Translations under genes and position numbers: made by a program | In this document: in pieces, positions 45,446-54,141 of the stretch | Position numbering within the stretch: position 1 is the stretch's first letter | Layout of the letters: the number at the start of each line of letters is the position of its first letter | Notes under the pieces: model-generated | Seen by the model: only the letters and a program-made list of their open reading frames with translations | Databases searched by the model: none | Told to the model about the DNA's origin: nothing | Assembly (NCBI GenBank): GCA_016841185.1 | Contig: JAENZQ010000002.1 | Location: 62,001 to 126,000 of the forward strand | DNA from: Anaerovorax odorimutans | GTDB taxonomy: Bacteria; Bacillota; Clostridia; Peptostreptococcales; JAAYPU01 | DNA: 64,000 nucleotides | Direction of reading: 5' to 3'

Positions 45446-45570
45446 ACATCCCACCTCTTCCTTTTGATAAACGGAGCTATTATGATATTTAAATGTAAAC
45501 AAAACAGCTTGTCATATCAAAATATTCCATTTATATTATATATGACTATAGCATAAATGCCAGCTAAAAA

Positions 45571-45653
45571 AAGGTAGAAATTCTTATCTGCGTGCAAGAA
45601 CTTCTACCCATTATTTTTTCTATTATTTATTATCTTTTATCTGTAACCTCTCA
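45571..45653. repeat. Dispersed AGAAAT hairpin repeat
   Basis: GGTAGAAATTCTT ... AAGAACTTCTACC (45573-45608) followed by TATTATCTTTTATCTGTAACCTCT, the same order of words as in the other copies. The remaining 45654-45742 sequence shows no gene or clear terminator. Confidence 0.5.
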
Positions 45654-45742
45654 AGATCACCGTGCTCTGCCGGCTATGACAAGATAGAGGTAATCTTAAA
45701 GACCGCAGGGGCTATCTCAATCTCTTCCTGTCATGAATAGCT

Positions 45743-47161
45743 CTAAAGTGTCCAAATTTTGTTTTTCTGGCAAATTGCCTTGCCGGGTCTGGCATCTTCA
45801 ATCAGTTCTCCGTTTCTAATAATCGGTTCTCCGTTTACGAATACCCAGTCTATCCCTTCAGGCGGTGCGTCCGGTATGCCAAGACCAGAATACTCCGCCT
45901 TATCAATAATGGTTTTTGGATTGAATACCACTATATCCGCATCAGCTCCTGTACCTATCCAGCCTTTATTGTCCAATCCAAAGAACTCAGCAGGCATCAG
46001 GGTACACTTTGTAACTGCTTCCATCATTGAGAAAGCATTCATTTCCCTTACAAATCGTCCAAACACTTTTGGGTAAGTGCCTGCATCCTGAGGATGCCCG
46101 GTTCCGGGTTCATGGGAGCCGACAGCGCCGTCAGTAGATACCATGACATAAGGCTGCTGCATGGCTTCAATGACCTCATATTCCTTCCCCACAAAAGCCG
46201 TACATAAAGTTTTAGGATCTGTTTCCAGAATTTCTTTATATAATGCTTCGTTCAATCGTTTACCGATATGTGGTCCGCTGGATACCAATACATCTTCATA
46301 GATGCAATCATATTTTTCAAGCCAGCCTTCGCAAAATACTTCTGAACCGATATAAGTAGCGAAAGCATGATAAGCACCACTGTCAACCCCAATCTTATAC
46401 CCTTCTCTATAAGCTTTCTCTATAATAGGCAGAGACTCCTTCATCATCCCCATACCATTCTGATAAGTCAAATGAGATACCAATACACGGACACCTGTAT
46501 CCTCCTGAATTTTAACTATTTCCCGAAGAGCCTTTACAGATCCCCAGCTGTCGCTTCGAGAATGCACAGGCATCACTTTATCATATTTCGCTGCAAGCCT
46601 CGCAAGGGCATGGATTTCCTCTTTCGTAGTAGCAGGTGCATATTCCAGGCCCAGTGAAATTCCAAGAGCACCTTGTTCCAGTGCCTCTTCTGCAATTCGT
46701 ACCATTTCTTGGATTTCTTTAGAAGTAGCTTCTTTAAATGGATCTTCAAGCCCCACCATAGTCCGCATATCAAAGGAATGCCCCACTAAAGTCCCATGAT
46801 TGATGGGAAACCCTTCCTGATTGATTCTTTGGACAAAATCTTTTATGGGATAAGGACCGAAACCGCAATTGCCGGTAATGGCTGTTGTTACACCCATTTT
46901 TGCATAGCACTGGCCATTGTATAAATACCCATCCACATGGCAGTGGGGGTCAATAAACCCCGGACATACGATTTTACCTGAAGCATCTGCCTTTTCTTTT
47001 CCTTTAAGGTCAGCCCTTGTAATAACGTCTACTTTTCCGTCTTTTATGGCTACATTGGCAATGGTCCTCATTTCACTTTTCGGGTCTATCACCGTACCGT
47101 TCTCAATAACGAAATCATATTCCGTATTCAGCAATACACTGATGTTTTCTTCTTTTTTCAC
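45743..47161 (-). CDS. D-aminoacylase-like amidohydrolase
   Basis: A 472-aa amidohydrolase-superfamily enzyme. The first metal motif is GFIDPHCHVDG (HxH), followed by ITGNCGFGPYP (Cys typical of N-acyl-D-amino-acid deacylases), MPVHSRSDSW and VSHLTY (His ligands), and the catalytic region VSTDGAVGSHEPGTGHPQDAGTYPKVFGRFVRE. The C-terminus returns to the composite beta-sandwich (GTGADADIVVFNPKTI). Expected to remove an acyl, formyl or carbamoyl group from an N-substituted amino acid. A GTG at 47161 with AAGGGGTGAG is used as start rather than the TTG at 47191. Last gene of the NhaC-nitrilase-amidohydrolase run. Confidence 0.82.
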   Translation of the reverse strand: MKKEENISVLLNTEYDFVIENGTVIDPKSEMRTIANVAIKDGKVDVITRADLKGKEKADASGKIVCPGFIDPHCHVDGYLYNGQCYAKMGVTTAITGNCGFGPYPIKDFVQRINQEGFPINHGTLVGHSFDMRTMVGLEDPFKEATSKEIQEMVRIAEEALEQGALGISLGLEYAPATTKEEIHALARLAAKYDKVMPVHSRSDSWGSVKALREIVKIQEDTGVRVLVSHLTYQNGMGMMKESLPIIEKAYREGYKIGVDSGAYHAFATYIGSEVFCEGWLEKYDCIYEDVLVSSGPHIGKRLNEALYKEILETDPKTLCTAFVGKEYEVIEAMQQPYVMVSTDGAVGSHEPGTGHPQDAGTYPKVFGRFVREMNAFSMMEAVTKCTLMPAEFFGLDNKGWIGTGADADIVVFNPKTIIDKAEYSGLGIPDAPPEGIDWVFVNGEPIIRNGELIEDARPGKAICQKNKIWTL

Positions 47162-47270
47162 CTTCTCACCCCTTTCATTTTGGGCTACCAATAGCGGACA
47201 GCCGCAAGGGCTGTCCCTGCAACTTTTTCCTGCCGCCTGTCACCTGAATTGTATCCTGTCTATTGTATTA

Positions 47271-48152
47271 TTACTCTTTAATAACAAGATTCAATATTTC
47301 TTCATAGGAATCCACTCGTCTGTCTCTGTGAAACTGCAGGATGTCTCTTGCTTTCTTTATCTCATCCAAATCAAGCTCTGCAATAATAGCTTCTTCCTTA
47401 TCCCTGCTTCCTTCGGTCATAACATTTCCCCACGGGTCACTGACAAAGCTTCGGCCATAGAAAGACATAAACCCGCTTCCGTCGGCAGCATCTTCTCTTC
47501 CCACTCTATTAACAGCACATACGTACATATTATTGTGGATACCATGCGCCTTTACACCGTCTACCCATGACTGCGAAGTATCTAAATCCGGATTATCCGG
47601 TTCTGAACCAATAGCTGAAGGATAGAATATAAAGTCGGCACCTTTTAATGCAAGGATCCTTGAGGCTTCCGGAAACCATTCATCCCAACAGATAAGTACT
47701 CCAAAAGTGCCATATTTTGATTTAAAGACAAGATAAGGTGAATCTCCCGGGGTAAAATAATACTTTTCAATGTATTGCGGACCTTCAGGTATATGATGTT
47801 TTCTGTAGTTGCCCAGCAAAGCACCATCGGCATCAAATACTGCAGCACTATTGTAATAAACACCATCCATGGCGTATTCATAATAACAGCTGACAATAAC
47901 AACATCCAACTCTTTTGCAAGCTCAGACATTCTTTTATTAGTTGGTCCATCAAGAGGCTCCGCCCAATCATACTTGGATACATCTATGATCTGGGGAAAG
48001 TATTGACCTTTAAATAACTCTTGCGTACAAATAATTTTTGCACCTTTGTCTGCAGCTTCCCTGATCAATTTTACTGCTTTCTCCACATTTGCTTCTCTGT
48101 CTAATCCACAGGCATGCTGCGTCATGCCGATAACAACTTTTCCTTTATTCAT
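47271..48152 (-). CDS. Carbon-nitrogen hydrolase (N-carbamoylputrescine amidase-like)
   Basis: A 293-aa nitrilase-superfamily enzyme with the Glu-Lys-Cys triad: CTQELFKGQYF (~residue 43), NYRKHHIPEG (~118) and VLICWDEWFPE (Cys ~155). The HIPEGPQY and GSEPDNPDLDTSQSW segments are close to AguB N-carbamoylputrescine amidases and beta-ureidopropionases, so it probably releases ammonia and CO2 from an N-carbamoyl amine or amino acid. The ATG at 48152 is six bases after AAGGAGG. No agmatine deiminase lies nearby, so a role in agmatine breakdown is not assured; the neighbours suggest work alongside the amidohydrolase. Confidence 0.85.
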   Translation of the reverse strand: MNKGKVVIGMTQHACGLDREANVEKAVKLIREAADKGAKIICTQELFKGQYFPQIIDVSKYDWAEPLDGPTNKRMSELAKELDVVIVSCYYEYAMDGVYYNSAAVFDADGALLGNYRKHHIPEGPQYIEKYYFTPGDSPYLVFKSKYGTFGVLICWDEWFPEASRILALKGADFIFYPSAIGSEPDNPDLDTSQSWVDGVKAHGIHNNMYVCAVNRVGREDAADGSGFMSFYGRSFVSDPWGNVMTEGSRDKEEAIIAELDLDEIKKARDILQFHRDRRVDSYEEILNLVIKE

Positions 48153-48180
48153 TTTCAACCTCCTTAAATATCATCAAATA

Positions 48181-49545
48181 TTATCCTATCATCCCGAAAA
48201 TCAGGAATAAAATAATTCCAATTACAGCCGGTACTGCGATCAAAGGTGTAGAAGTTTTAGCATAATCCAAATTCTTGATTTGACTGGATGCGGCCGATAG
48301 TGTTACAGCATCTCCATAGAAGCAGGTATGGCTTCCGAAAACCGCCGCTGAAATAATAGCTGCACTTGCCAGAAATACATTGACATCCATGGATTGCGCC
48401 AAAGGAATGATGATGGGAAAAGCTATAGCTGCAATTCCCCAAAAACTCCCAGTTGCAAATGCAAGGAATCCTATGATGATGAATGTTACTACTGGAAGTA
48501 ATGAAGGACTCAAGAATGATTTAACACTGTCAATTACATAAGGCGTCAATCCCAGAGCATCATTTGCCTGTTGAAGGAAAAATGCTGCAACGATAATGCC
48601 TAACACAAGGATCATATCCTTAAAGCCTTCAATGGCATTATCACAGAATTCATTGAAATTCATAATCCTTTGAGGGAAATATAAAATACCGCATGTGACA
48701 ATACCAATGATGACCCCTTGAAGCATATCTTCAGTAACGATAGTCACAATTGCCAACACAATCATGGGAATAATAAAGTTTAAAGCATTGGGTTTTTTCT
48801 CAAGCATGGTATCTGCTGCAGAAAATTCATCTTCCTTTTCCAGCATACTGTCGGGAAAGACCTGACCGGTCTCCTCTGCTCGTTTTTCTGCAGCTTTCAT
48901 AGGGCCAAATCTGGGAAGAATCTTTAAAGCGAACAAAGGCACAACGATAACAGCTGCCCATGCATAGAACATGTAGGGAATTGTGGCAATATAGGCTGCT
49001 GTTCCGGAGCCATTTACCATAACACCGTTAGCTTCCAGCTGCCCGGCCATAAAAGCAGACCAGGTGGAAAAAGGAATCAGAACACAAACAGCCGCTCCGG
49101 TTGAATTAACAACATATGCCAGCAATTCTCTGGGTACTTTATAGCTGTCCGTTACTTTTCTCATTGCCGTCCCAACTGCCAGAGCATTCAGATAATCATC
49201 GATAAAAATAACGATTCCCAAAATCCATGTAATAATTAGAGAAATGCCTCTTTTTCTGGAGTACTTTGTCGCAATATCCGAAAAACCCAAAGCTCCTCCT
49301 GATTTTTCCAACAGTGCCACCAGGCTTCCGAATAGTCCACAAACCAGTATAATCCATACGGTAGTTCCATCCATCATAACGGCATAGACCGCATCCAGAA
49401 ACGGCAGAAAAAAACCTGCACCATGTAAAAGAACAAAACCAAAGACTGCACCAATCAGTAAAGGCTCCAGCGTCCTCTTGGTAACAAAAGCAAGAATAAC
49501 AACGGAAATAACGGGCAATAGACTTATAAGACCGTAAGTGTCCAT
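48181..49545 (-). CDS. NhaC-family Na+/H+ antiporter-like transporter
   Basis: A 454-aa polytopic protein of the NhaC/ion-transporter superfamily: LLPVISVVILAFVTKRTLEPLLIGAVFG at the N-terminus, IFIDDYLNALAVGTAMRKVTDSYKVPRE (~residues 115-142) and SFWGIAAIAFPIIIPLA (~390). Many genes labelled NhaC sit in catabolic operons and may move the amino-acid-like substrate rather than only sodium. Here it is followed by the two amidases at short distances, in keeping with uptake. AAGGAGG precedes the ATG. Confidence 0.85.
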   Translation of the reverse strand: MDTYGLISLLPVISVVILAFVTKRTLEPLLIGAVFGFVLLHGAGFFLPFLDAVYAVMMDGTTVWIILVCGLFGSLVALLEKSGGALGFSDIATKYSRKRGISLIITWILGIVIFIDDYLNALAVGTAMRKVTDSYKVPRELLAYVVNSTGAAVCVLIPFSTWSAFMAGQLEANGVMVNGSGTAAYIATIPYMFYAWAAVIVVPLFALKILPRFGPMKAAEKRAEETGQVFPDSMLEKEDEFSAADTMLEKKPNALNFIIPMIVLAIVTIVTEDMLQGVIIGIVTCGILYFPQRIMNFNEFCDNAIEGFKDMILVLGIIVAAFFLQQANDALGLTPYVIDSVKSFLSPSLLPVVTFIIIGFLAFATGSFWGIAAIAFPIIIPLAQSMDVNVFLASAAIISAAVFGSHTCFYGDAVTLSAASSQIKNLDYAKTSTPLIAVPAVIGIILFLIFGMIG

Positions 49546-49618
49546 ACTAATAACCTCCTTAAAGTTTTACTTGTTTTTAAACTGTTTTAAATAAGGCCTC
49601 CTTTCATAAATAATTTGC

Positions 49619-51067
49619 TTAATCAGTTTTATATAAATCAGTTATTTTGATGTTTTTCTCATTAATTCCATTTAGCTCTTGAATCATTTTTTTAATTTCA
49701 AGAATTAAATCTTTCTCCAATTGAATGTCATCTTGAATCGGCGTTCCCTTGGATTCAATTTCATGCATCAGTTCCATCCTCTCCAATAACGCCATACTGT
49801 TTTCCAGTATTTTTTCAATTTTTTCTCCGGAATTATGAATTAGATGAGAATTGCTTCTAAACATCATAATAGAATGATTGACAGAATCCCTGAGTTTGGA
49901 CAGCTCAACGATCATCCTCCCACTGTCGGATTCTGTATTGACCAGCTGAACATCGTTTATCTCCGATGAAAAATCAAAGTGCATCATTCGTTTTATCATT
50001 TTTCCTAACCTTTCTACAGGTTTTGAAATAAATTTTCCTAATATGTAAGCTGCAATAGCAGACATCAGAATGCCGGCTAATATAATGATATCAATAATAC
50101 TTCTAACTTTATTCAATTCCTCTAAAACCTCGGTAGATTTGACTTCGATCCCTACCACATATCCGTTGTTCATATGCGCAAATCCCACAAAAGTTTTATT
50201 ATATCCCGTCCCGATTTCATCAATACCGGAGGATTCCTTTGATATCTTCTCAGCTAAGGCTTTATATAATGAATCTTTGATACCGGATAGTTTCTGATCG
50301 CCCCACTCTGTGTCATCTTTCATTTGAGGATGTACAATAAAATCCATATCTTCATCCAGTAAAAAAGCATACCCTGTTTCAAAAAGCTGAACAGATTCAA
50401 CCATGGTCATAATATCTTCAAAGATAATATCAATACCCGCAACACCTATCAGCGTGTCTTCAATAACCACCGGCTTATTATAAGAAATCATGTAATATCC
50501 GGTATAAATATCCCTGTAAGGTTTGCTCCATACACCTTTTTGCTTTTTTAAGGGTGCGTAATACCACTGCATTTTTTCATTTTCCGGGTAAAAATTCTTT
50601 TTGATTTCTAATTCTTCCCGTACGATTTTACCCGTAAGGTTCCTGTCCAAAAGCCAGGCACCATAAACGCTTTCATCTTCCAATAAATAAGGGGTGACTG
50701 AAGGGTCAATATCAAAATAAATTCCCAGAATACCTCCGGTATTTTCAGCAAATTTCCGAGTAAGAGGAACCAGCGTATCTTCTTGGTATATCTTCAAATA
50801 TTCCTGATCGTTATAAACTTTATCCAAGTTTATTGATGCAGAAATAGAAGCAATATAAGAATCCAGCACACTCTCTACATTTCCGGTGGTAATGCTGAAT
50901 TCATTGGCATAAGACTCTGCCCTTGCCTTCAGATTGTTCATTGCGCTTTTTTCTATAACATTACTTGCCTGATAAAGAGCAATGCTTCCAATTACAGCTG
51001 CCAAAGCAGCTGAACTGATCATGATGGCTACCATAATTTTACTGCTGATCTTCCATTTCAATTTCAA
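49619..51067 (-). CDS. dCache-HAMP membrane receptor without a methyl-accepting or kinase output
   Basis: A 482-aa protein: TM1 (~residues 10-32), an extracellular double-Cache sensor (~35-320, with WYYAPLKKQKGVWSKPYRDIYTGYYMISYNKPV and VAGIDI), TM2 (IIDIIILAGILMSAIAAYILGKFI, ~330) and a HAMP-like helix (ISKPVERLGKMIKRM). Only about 110 residues of coiled coil follow; there is no methyl-accepting signalling hairpin, kinase, GGDEF or other output domain. The stop is clean and no frameshifted continuation is visible downstream. The start is TTG at 51067 behind GGAGG. It lies 73 bp upstream of the NhaC gene, so it could sense the compound handled by that operon, perhaps through a partner protein. 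Confidence 0.8.
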   Translation of the reverse strand: MKLKWKISSKIMVAIMISSAALAAVIGSIALYQASNVIEKSAMNNLKARAESYANEFSITTGNVESVLDSYIASISASINLDKVYNDQEYLKIYQEDTLVPLTRKFAENTGGILGIYFDIDPSVTPYLLEDESVYGAWLLDRNLTGKIVREELEIKKNFYPENEKMQWYYAPLKKQKGVWSKPYRDIYTGYYMISYNKPVVIEDTLIGVAGIDIIFEDIMTMVESVQLFETGYAFLLDEDMDFIVHPQMKDDTEWGDQKLSGIKDSLYKALAEKISKESSGIDEIGTGYNKTFVGFAHMNNGYVVGIEVKSTEVLEELNKVRSIIDIIILAGILMSAIAAYILGKFISKPVERLGKMIKRMMHFDFSSEINDVQLVNTESDSGRMIVELSKLRDSVNHSIMMFRSNSHLIHNSGEKIEKILENSMALLERMELMHEIESKGTPIQDDIQLEKDLILEIKKMIQELNGINEKNIKITDLYKTD

Positions 51068-51178
51068 TGATATGCCTCCTATTCTTTAAGCCATTTTGAT
51101 CATAACAATTCAGTATTATCATTCGATAATAGAATTATCAAAATTTTATAAATATTTGATAAAAATTTTTTTATATTC

Positions 51179-51206
51179 TTTAATAAGCCCTGATTGATGT
51201 TATAAT
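51179..51206 (+). promoter_or_regulatory. Promoter of the histidine kinase-response regulator pair
   Basis: TTTAAT (51179-51184), 16 bp, TATAAT (51201-51206) with an extended TG at -15. Lies 34 bp before the kinase start. Confidence 0.6.
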
Positions 51207-51240
51207 CTATATAAACTTCACCTGAAGGAATGATATCCCT

Positions 51241-52929
51241 ATGTTTTGGACAATGTATGCTCTGGTCATCTTAAATATTTCTGTCTATGCCTTTGCAGTC
51301 ATTTATCTGTATATTTTCAGAAAAACCCATGAAAAGTATATCGGTTATTGGGGATTGAGCTGGATGATTTACGGTATCGGGTTGGTATTGGATATTCTTA
51401 TATATAACAACATCCCCATTCCGTTTATACTCATTGGTCAGGAAATCGTCTTTTCACTCAGTATCTATTTTTTGCTTTCCGGCACTTATATCTTTATTAA
51501 TAGAAAAAAACCCGTTACCTGGTTTATTCTCCTTGTTGCCAATATCCTCTGGGGATTTTTATGTCTCTATTTTAATTTTTCTTATATCATTACGGTAACA
51601 CCTTTATCCATATACTTCAGTATTATTTCTATTTATACAGGCATTATTTTTTTACAGAATTGGGAATATGAAGGAAATGAAAAAGTTGCTACCGGCATTG
51701 CTTTTTTATTATGGGGTGTTCATAAGTCCTATTATTTTTATCTGCACCCTAATTTCTCAGTGTCCCCTACAAGTTATATAACAGAAATCATGTTGATTAT
51801 TGGCCTTAATTCATGCCTCGTTTTAACTTACCTTCAGAAAAATCGAATGCGGTTGATAAAAAATGAACAGATTTTCAGATTGCTGACTGAAAATTCTCAT
51901 GATATGATTTATTTATCTAAATATGGCCCTGAACCGTATTTTGAATATGTAAGCCCTAACTGTAAAAAAATAATGGGTTATTCACAAGAAGAATTCTATA
52001 CAAACCCATATCTTTTGGATGATATTGTCCATCCGGAGGATAAACCCTTATTTGAACTGACTCTGAACCCAAAGCTTTCACCAAAGGAATCCGTCACTTT
52101 GAGATATCGTCATAAAAATGGTCATTATTTATGGATAGATGAATATACCACACTGATATATGATAAAGAGGGAAATCCCTTTGGCATCGAAGGCATTATG
52201 CGGGATAATTCGGAATTGATATTGAACAATGAAAGAATCCGTCAGGCAGAAAAGGAACGACTGCAACTGTTGTCTACCATATCTCATGAACTCAGAACCC
52301 CCATCACCACCATCCGCGGTTATGTAGACGCCATACTGGACCAAAAAATTCCGAAAAAAGAATCTCATCAGTATCTTCAGAATATCCAAAATAAAGTCTG
52401 TATGCTGGAACTCCTGATCAACGACCTTTTTGATCTCTCTCAATATGAAAGCAATCAGATAAAATTCAAATTCTCTCAAATCCAAGTAGGGCATCTTCTT
52501 AAAAACATATATAACAAATTCGAAGAAGATGTAAAACATGTGGGGCTGTCATTTGATCTGATAATAGATGAAGCTGTATCTGAAAGAGAAGTAATTGTGG
52601 ATGTAGAAAGAATTGAACAGGTTTTCAATAATTTGATATATAATGCTATAAAGCATACTGAAAAATACGGAAACATATCCATATCCTGCCGTGAAGAAAG
52701 TAGACAGCTATCAATTATACAAGTCAAAGATAATGGAACAGGCATTTCCGATACGGATTTGCCCCATATTTTCGAAAGGTTTTACAGGGGAAACAACAAC
52801 TCGGTAGAAGGAAGCGGATTGGGACTTGCTATTACAAAGGAAATTATCCTGAAACATCAGGGTACAATAGAAGTAAGCAGTCAATTAGGTAACGGAACCA
52901 CTTTTAATATTCGTTTGCCTGTTATTTAA
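51241..52929 (+). CDS. Membrane sensor histidine kinase with PAS domain
   Basis: A 562-aa kinase. Six or seven hydrophobic helices (~residues 3-200) form an integral membrane sensor. A PAS domain follows (~210-330, FRLLTENSHDMIYLSKYGPEPYFEYVSPNC), then the HisKA box STISHELRTPITTIRGYV with the phospho-accepting His (~345), and the HATPase domain with NLIYNAIKHTEKYG (N box), DNGTGISDTDLPHIFERFYRG and GSGLGLAI (G boxes). The signal is unknown. Followed after 23 bp by its response regulator. Confidence 0.93.
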   Translation: MFWTMYALVILNISVYAFAVIYLYIFRKTHEKYIGYWGLSWMIYGIGLVLDILIYNNIPIPFILIGQEIVFSLSIYFLLSGTYIFINRKKPVTWFILLVANILWGFLCLYFNFSYIITVTPLSIYFSIISIYTGIIFLQNWEYEGNEKVATGIAFLLWGVHKSYYFYLHPNFSVSPTSYITEIMLIIGLNSCLVLTYLQKNRMRLIKNEQIFRLLTENSHDMIYLSKYGPEPYFEYVSPNCKKIMGYSQEEFYTNPYLLDDIVHPEDKPLFELTLNPKLSPKESVTLRYRHKNGHYLWIDEYTTLIYDKEGNPFGIEGIMRDNSELILNNERIRQAEKERLQLLSTISHELRTPITTIRGYVDAILDQKIPKKESHQYLQNIQNKVCMLELLINDLFDLSQYESNQIKFKFSQIQVGHLLKNIYNKFEEDVKHVGLSFDLIIDEAVSEREVIVDVERIEQVFNNLIYNAIKHTEKYGNISISCREESRQLSIIQVKDNGTGISDTDLPHIFERFYRGNNNSVEGSGLGLAITKEIILKHQGTIEVSSQLGNGTTFNIRLPVI

Positions 52930-52952
52930 AATTCTTAAGGAGTGAATATTTC

Positions 52953-53684
52953 ATGGCTGGAGAAAAAATTCTGATTGTTGATGATGAACCTGAAATAATA
53001 GATTTTGTTAAAATGTATCTTTTGCAGGAAAATTTTAAGATTTCCCATGCCTTTAACGGAAAAGAGGCCCTCCAGAAAGTACGATTGGAAAAGCCCGAAC
53101 TGATCGTTTTGGATATTATGCTGCCGGATATTGACGGCGTGGAACTATGCCTGAATATCAGAAAGATATCCGACTGCCCTATACTATTTATAAGTTGTAA
53201 ATCCAGTGATATCGATAAAGTTCTTGCCCTTTCGGCAGGGGGCGATGATTATTTGACAAAACCTTTTTCAACTCTTGAACTCGTTGCCAGGATAAAAGCC
53301 CACTTGAGAAGGAATCGGATGAGCGAAAACAACAGCACAGATGATGTAATCAAATACGATGAACTGGAAATTCATTTTAATACACATGAAGTTTTTGTAA
53401 ACGAAAAACAAATTTCCTTGTCTGCGAAAGAATTCGATATCCTGTCTCTTTTAATGAAAGATCCTAAAAGGATATATACCGTAGAACAGCTTTATGAAGC
53501 AGTATGGAAAGAAAATGTCCTTGAAGGAGATTCCAGAACCATTATTGTTTATATCGGAAACATAAGAAAAAAGATCGAGCCTGATCCTTCAAACCCTAAA
53601 TATATCCTCACAGTTCGCGGCGTAGGTTATAAGTTCAATCACAATCTGATTCTCGGAGGAGAAAAAGATAAAGTGAAAGTATAA
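52953..53684 (+). CDS. OmpR/PhoB-family response regulator
   Basis: A 243-aa protein. The receiver domain (~1-118) has the acidic pair DDEP, the phospho-acceptor Asp in LIVLDIMLPDIDG (~55) and the conserved Lys in DYLTKPF (~105). The C-terminal winged helix (~130-230) ends in RTIIVYIGNIRKKIEPDPSNPKYILTVRGVGYKF. AAGGAGTG precedes the ATG. Partner of the kinase just upstream; targets unknown. Confidence 0.94.
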   Translation: MAGEKILIVDDEPEIIDFVKMYLLQENFKISHAFNGKEALQKVRLEKPELIVLDIMLPDIDGVELCLNIRKISDCPILFISCKSSDIDKVLALSAGGDDYLTKPFSTLELVARIKAHLRRNRMSENNSTDDVIKYDELEIHFNTHEVFVNEKQISLSAKEFDILSLLMKDPKRIYTVEQLYEAVWKENVLEGDSRTIIVYIGNIRKKIEPDPSNPKYILTVRGVGYKFNHNLILGGEKDKVKV

Positions 53685-53721
53685 GTGTACGTGTAATTGT
53701 ACGTTAATAACCGCAAATATG

Positions 53722-53748
53722 TATGGACAGAGCTTACCCCTGTCCATA
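53722..53748 (+). terminator. Likely terminator after the response regulator
   Basis: TATGGACAG / CTGTCCATA stem with a 9-nt loop, followed by TTTTAC. The short T tract makes it a moderate terminator. Confidence 0.5.
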
Positions 53749-53814
53749 TTTTACAGTCATATCTGATTTAAGAATAACATAAACCAATCTGTTTGTTATA
53801 CTACTAACAAATTC

Positions 53815-53970
53815 CTAACTCAAATATCTGGACTCCTGATTATCTATATATATAACATCGGAACTTGATTCCTCTATCTGCTCTAATTTCTTCAATATCT
53901 TTCTGATAATATCTTTGGTTCTTTTATCAACTTCTAAATATGAAGTTTTTAAATCTCTCTCTATCGTCAT
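53815..53970 (-). CDS. Small 51-aa protein encoded divergently from lexA
   Basis: Below the length cut of the ORF track. The minus strand encodes MTIERDLKTSYLEVDKRTKD...SSSDVIYIDNQESRYLS and a TAG stop. It has a GAGAGG ribosome binding site 8 nt before the ATG and a sigma-A promoter (TTGAAG-17-TAGAAT) 31 bp upstream. The first ~35 residues are a charged amphipathic helix; the tail is short and hydrophilic. It does not match the Spo0E pattern or YneA. The LexA box lies beyond its promoter (43 bp upstream of the -35), so SOS control of this gene is uncertain. I do not recognise it. Confidence 0.65.
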   Translation of the reverse strand: MTIERDLKTSYLEVDKRTKDIIRKILKKLEQIEESSSDVIYIDNQESRYLS

Positions 53971-54000
53971 CTTTTTTTCCTCTCTTATCACATATAATAT

Positions 54001-54029
54001 ATTCTATATAACTGGATTTTATCCTTCAA
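54001..54029 (-). promoter_or_regulatory. Sigma-A promoter of the 51-aa ORF
   Basis: TTGAAG (54024-54029), 17 bp, TAGAAT (54001-54006) on the minus strand. Confidence 0.6.
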
Positions 54030-54071
54030 TTTTTTTCTTTTTTTTTCGACAAAAGATTTGGATAAAAACTC

Positions 54072-54109
54072 CGAACATATGTTTACTTTTTTCTACCATA
54101 TGATATAAT
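54072..54109 (+). promoter_or_regulatory. lexA promoter with LexA (SOS) box
   Basis: CGAACATATGTTTA (54072-54085) fits the Gram-positive LexA box CGAAC-N4-GTTYG except at the last base. It overlaps the -35 TTTACT (54082-54087); -10 TATAAT is at 54104-54109 with a 16-bp spacer. This predicts autorepression of lexA. Confidence 0.8.
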
Positions 54110-54141
54110 AGTGAAAGGTAAATAAAAATGGAGGTACAGCC

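Noticed and set aside
47195-47216. GGACAGCCGCAAGGGCTGTCC hairpin before the amidohydrolase start
   Set aside because: A short stem without T tract or conserved riboswitch features; too little to call a regulatory element.
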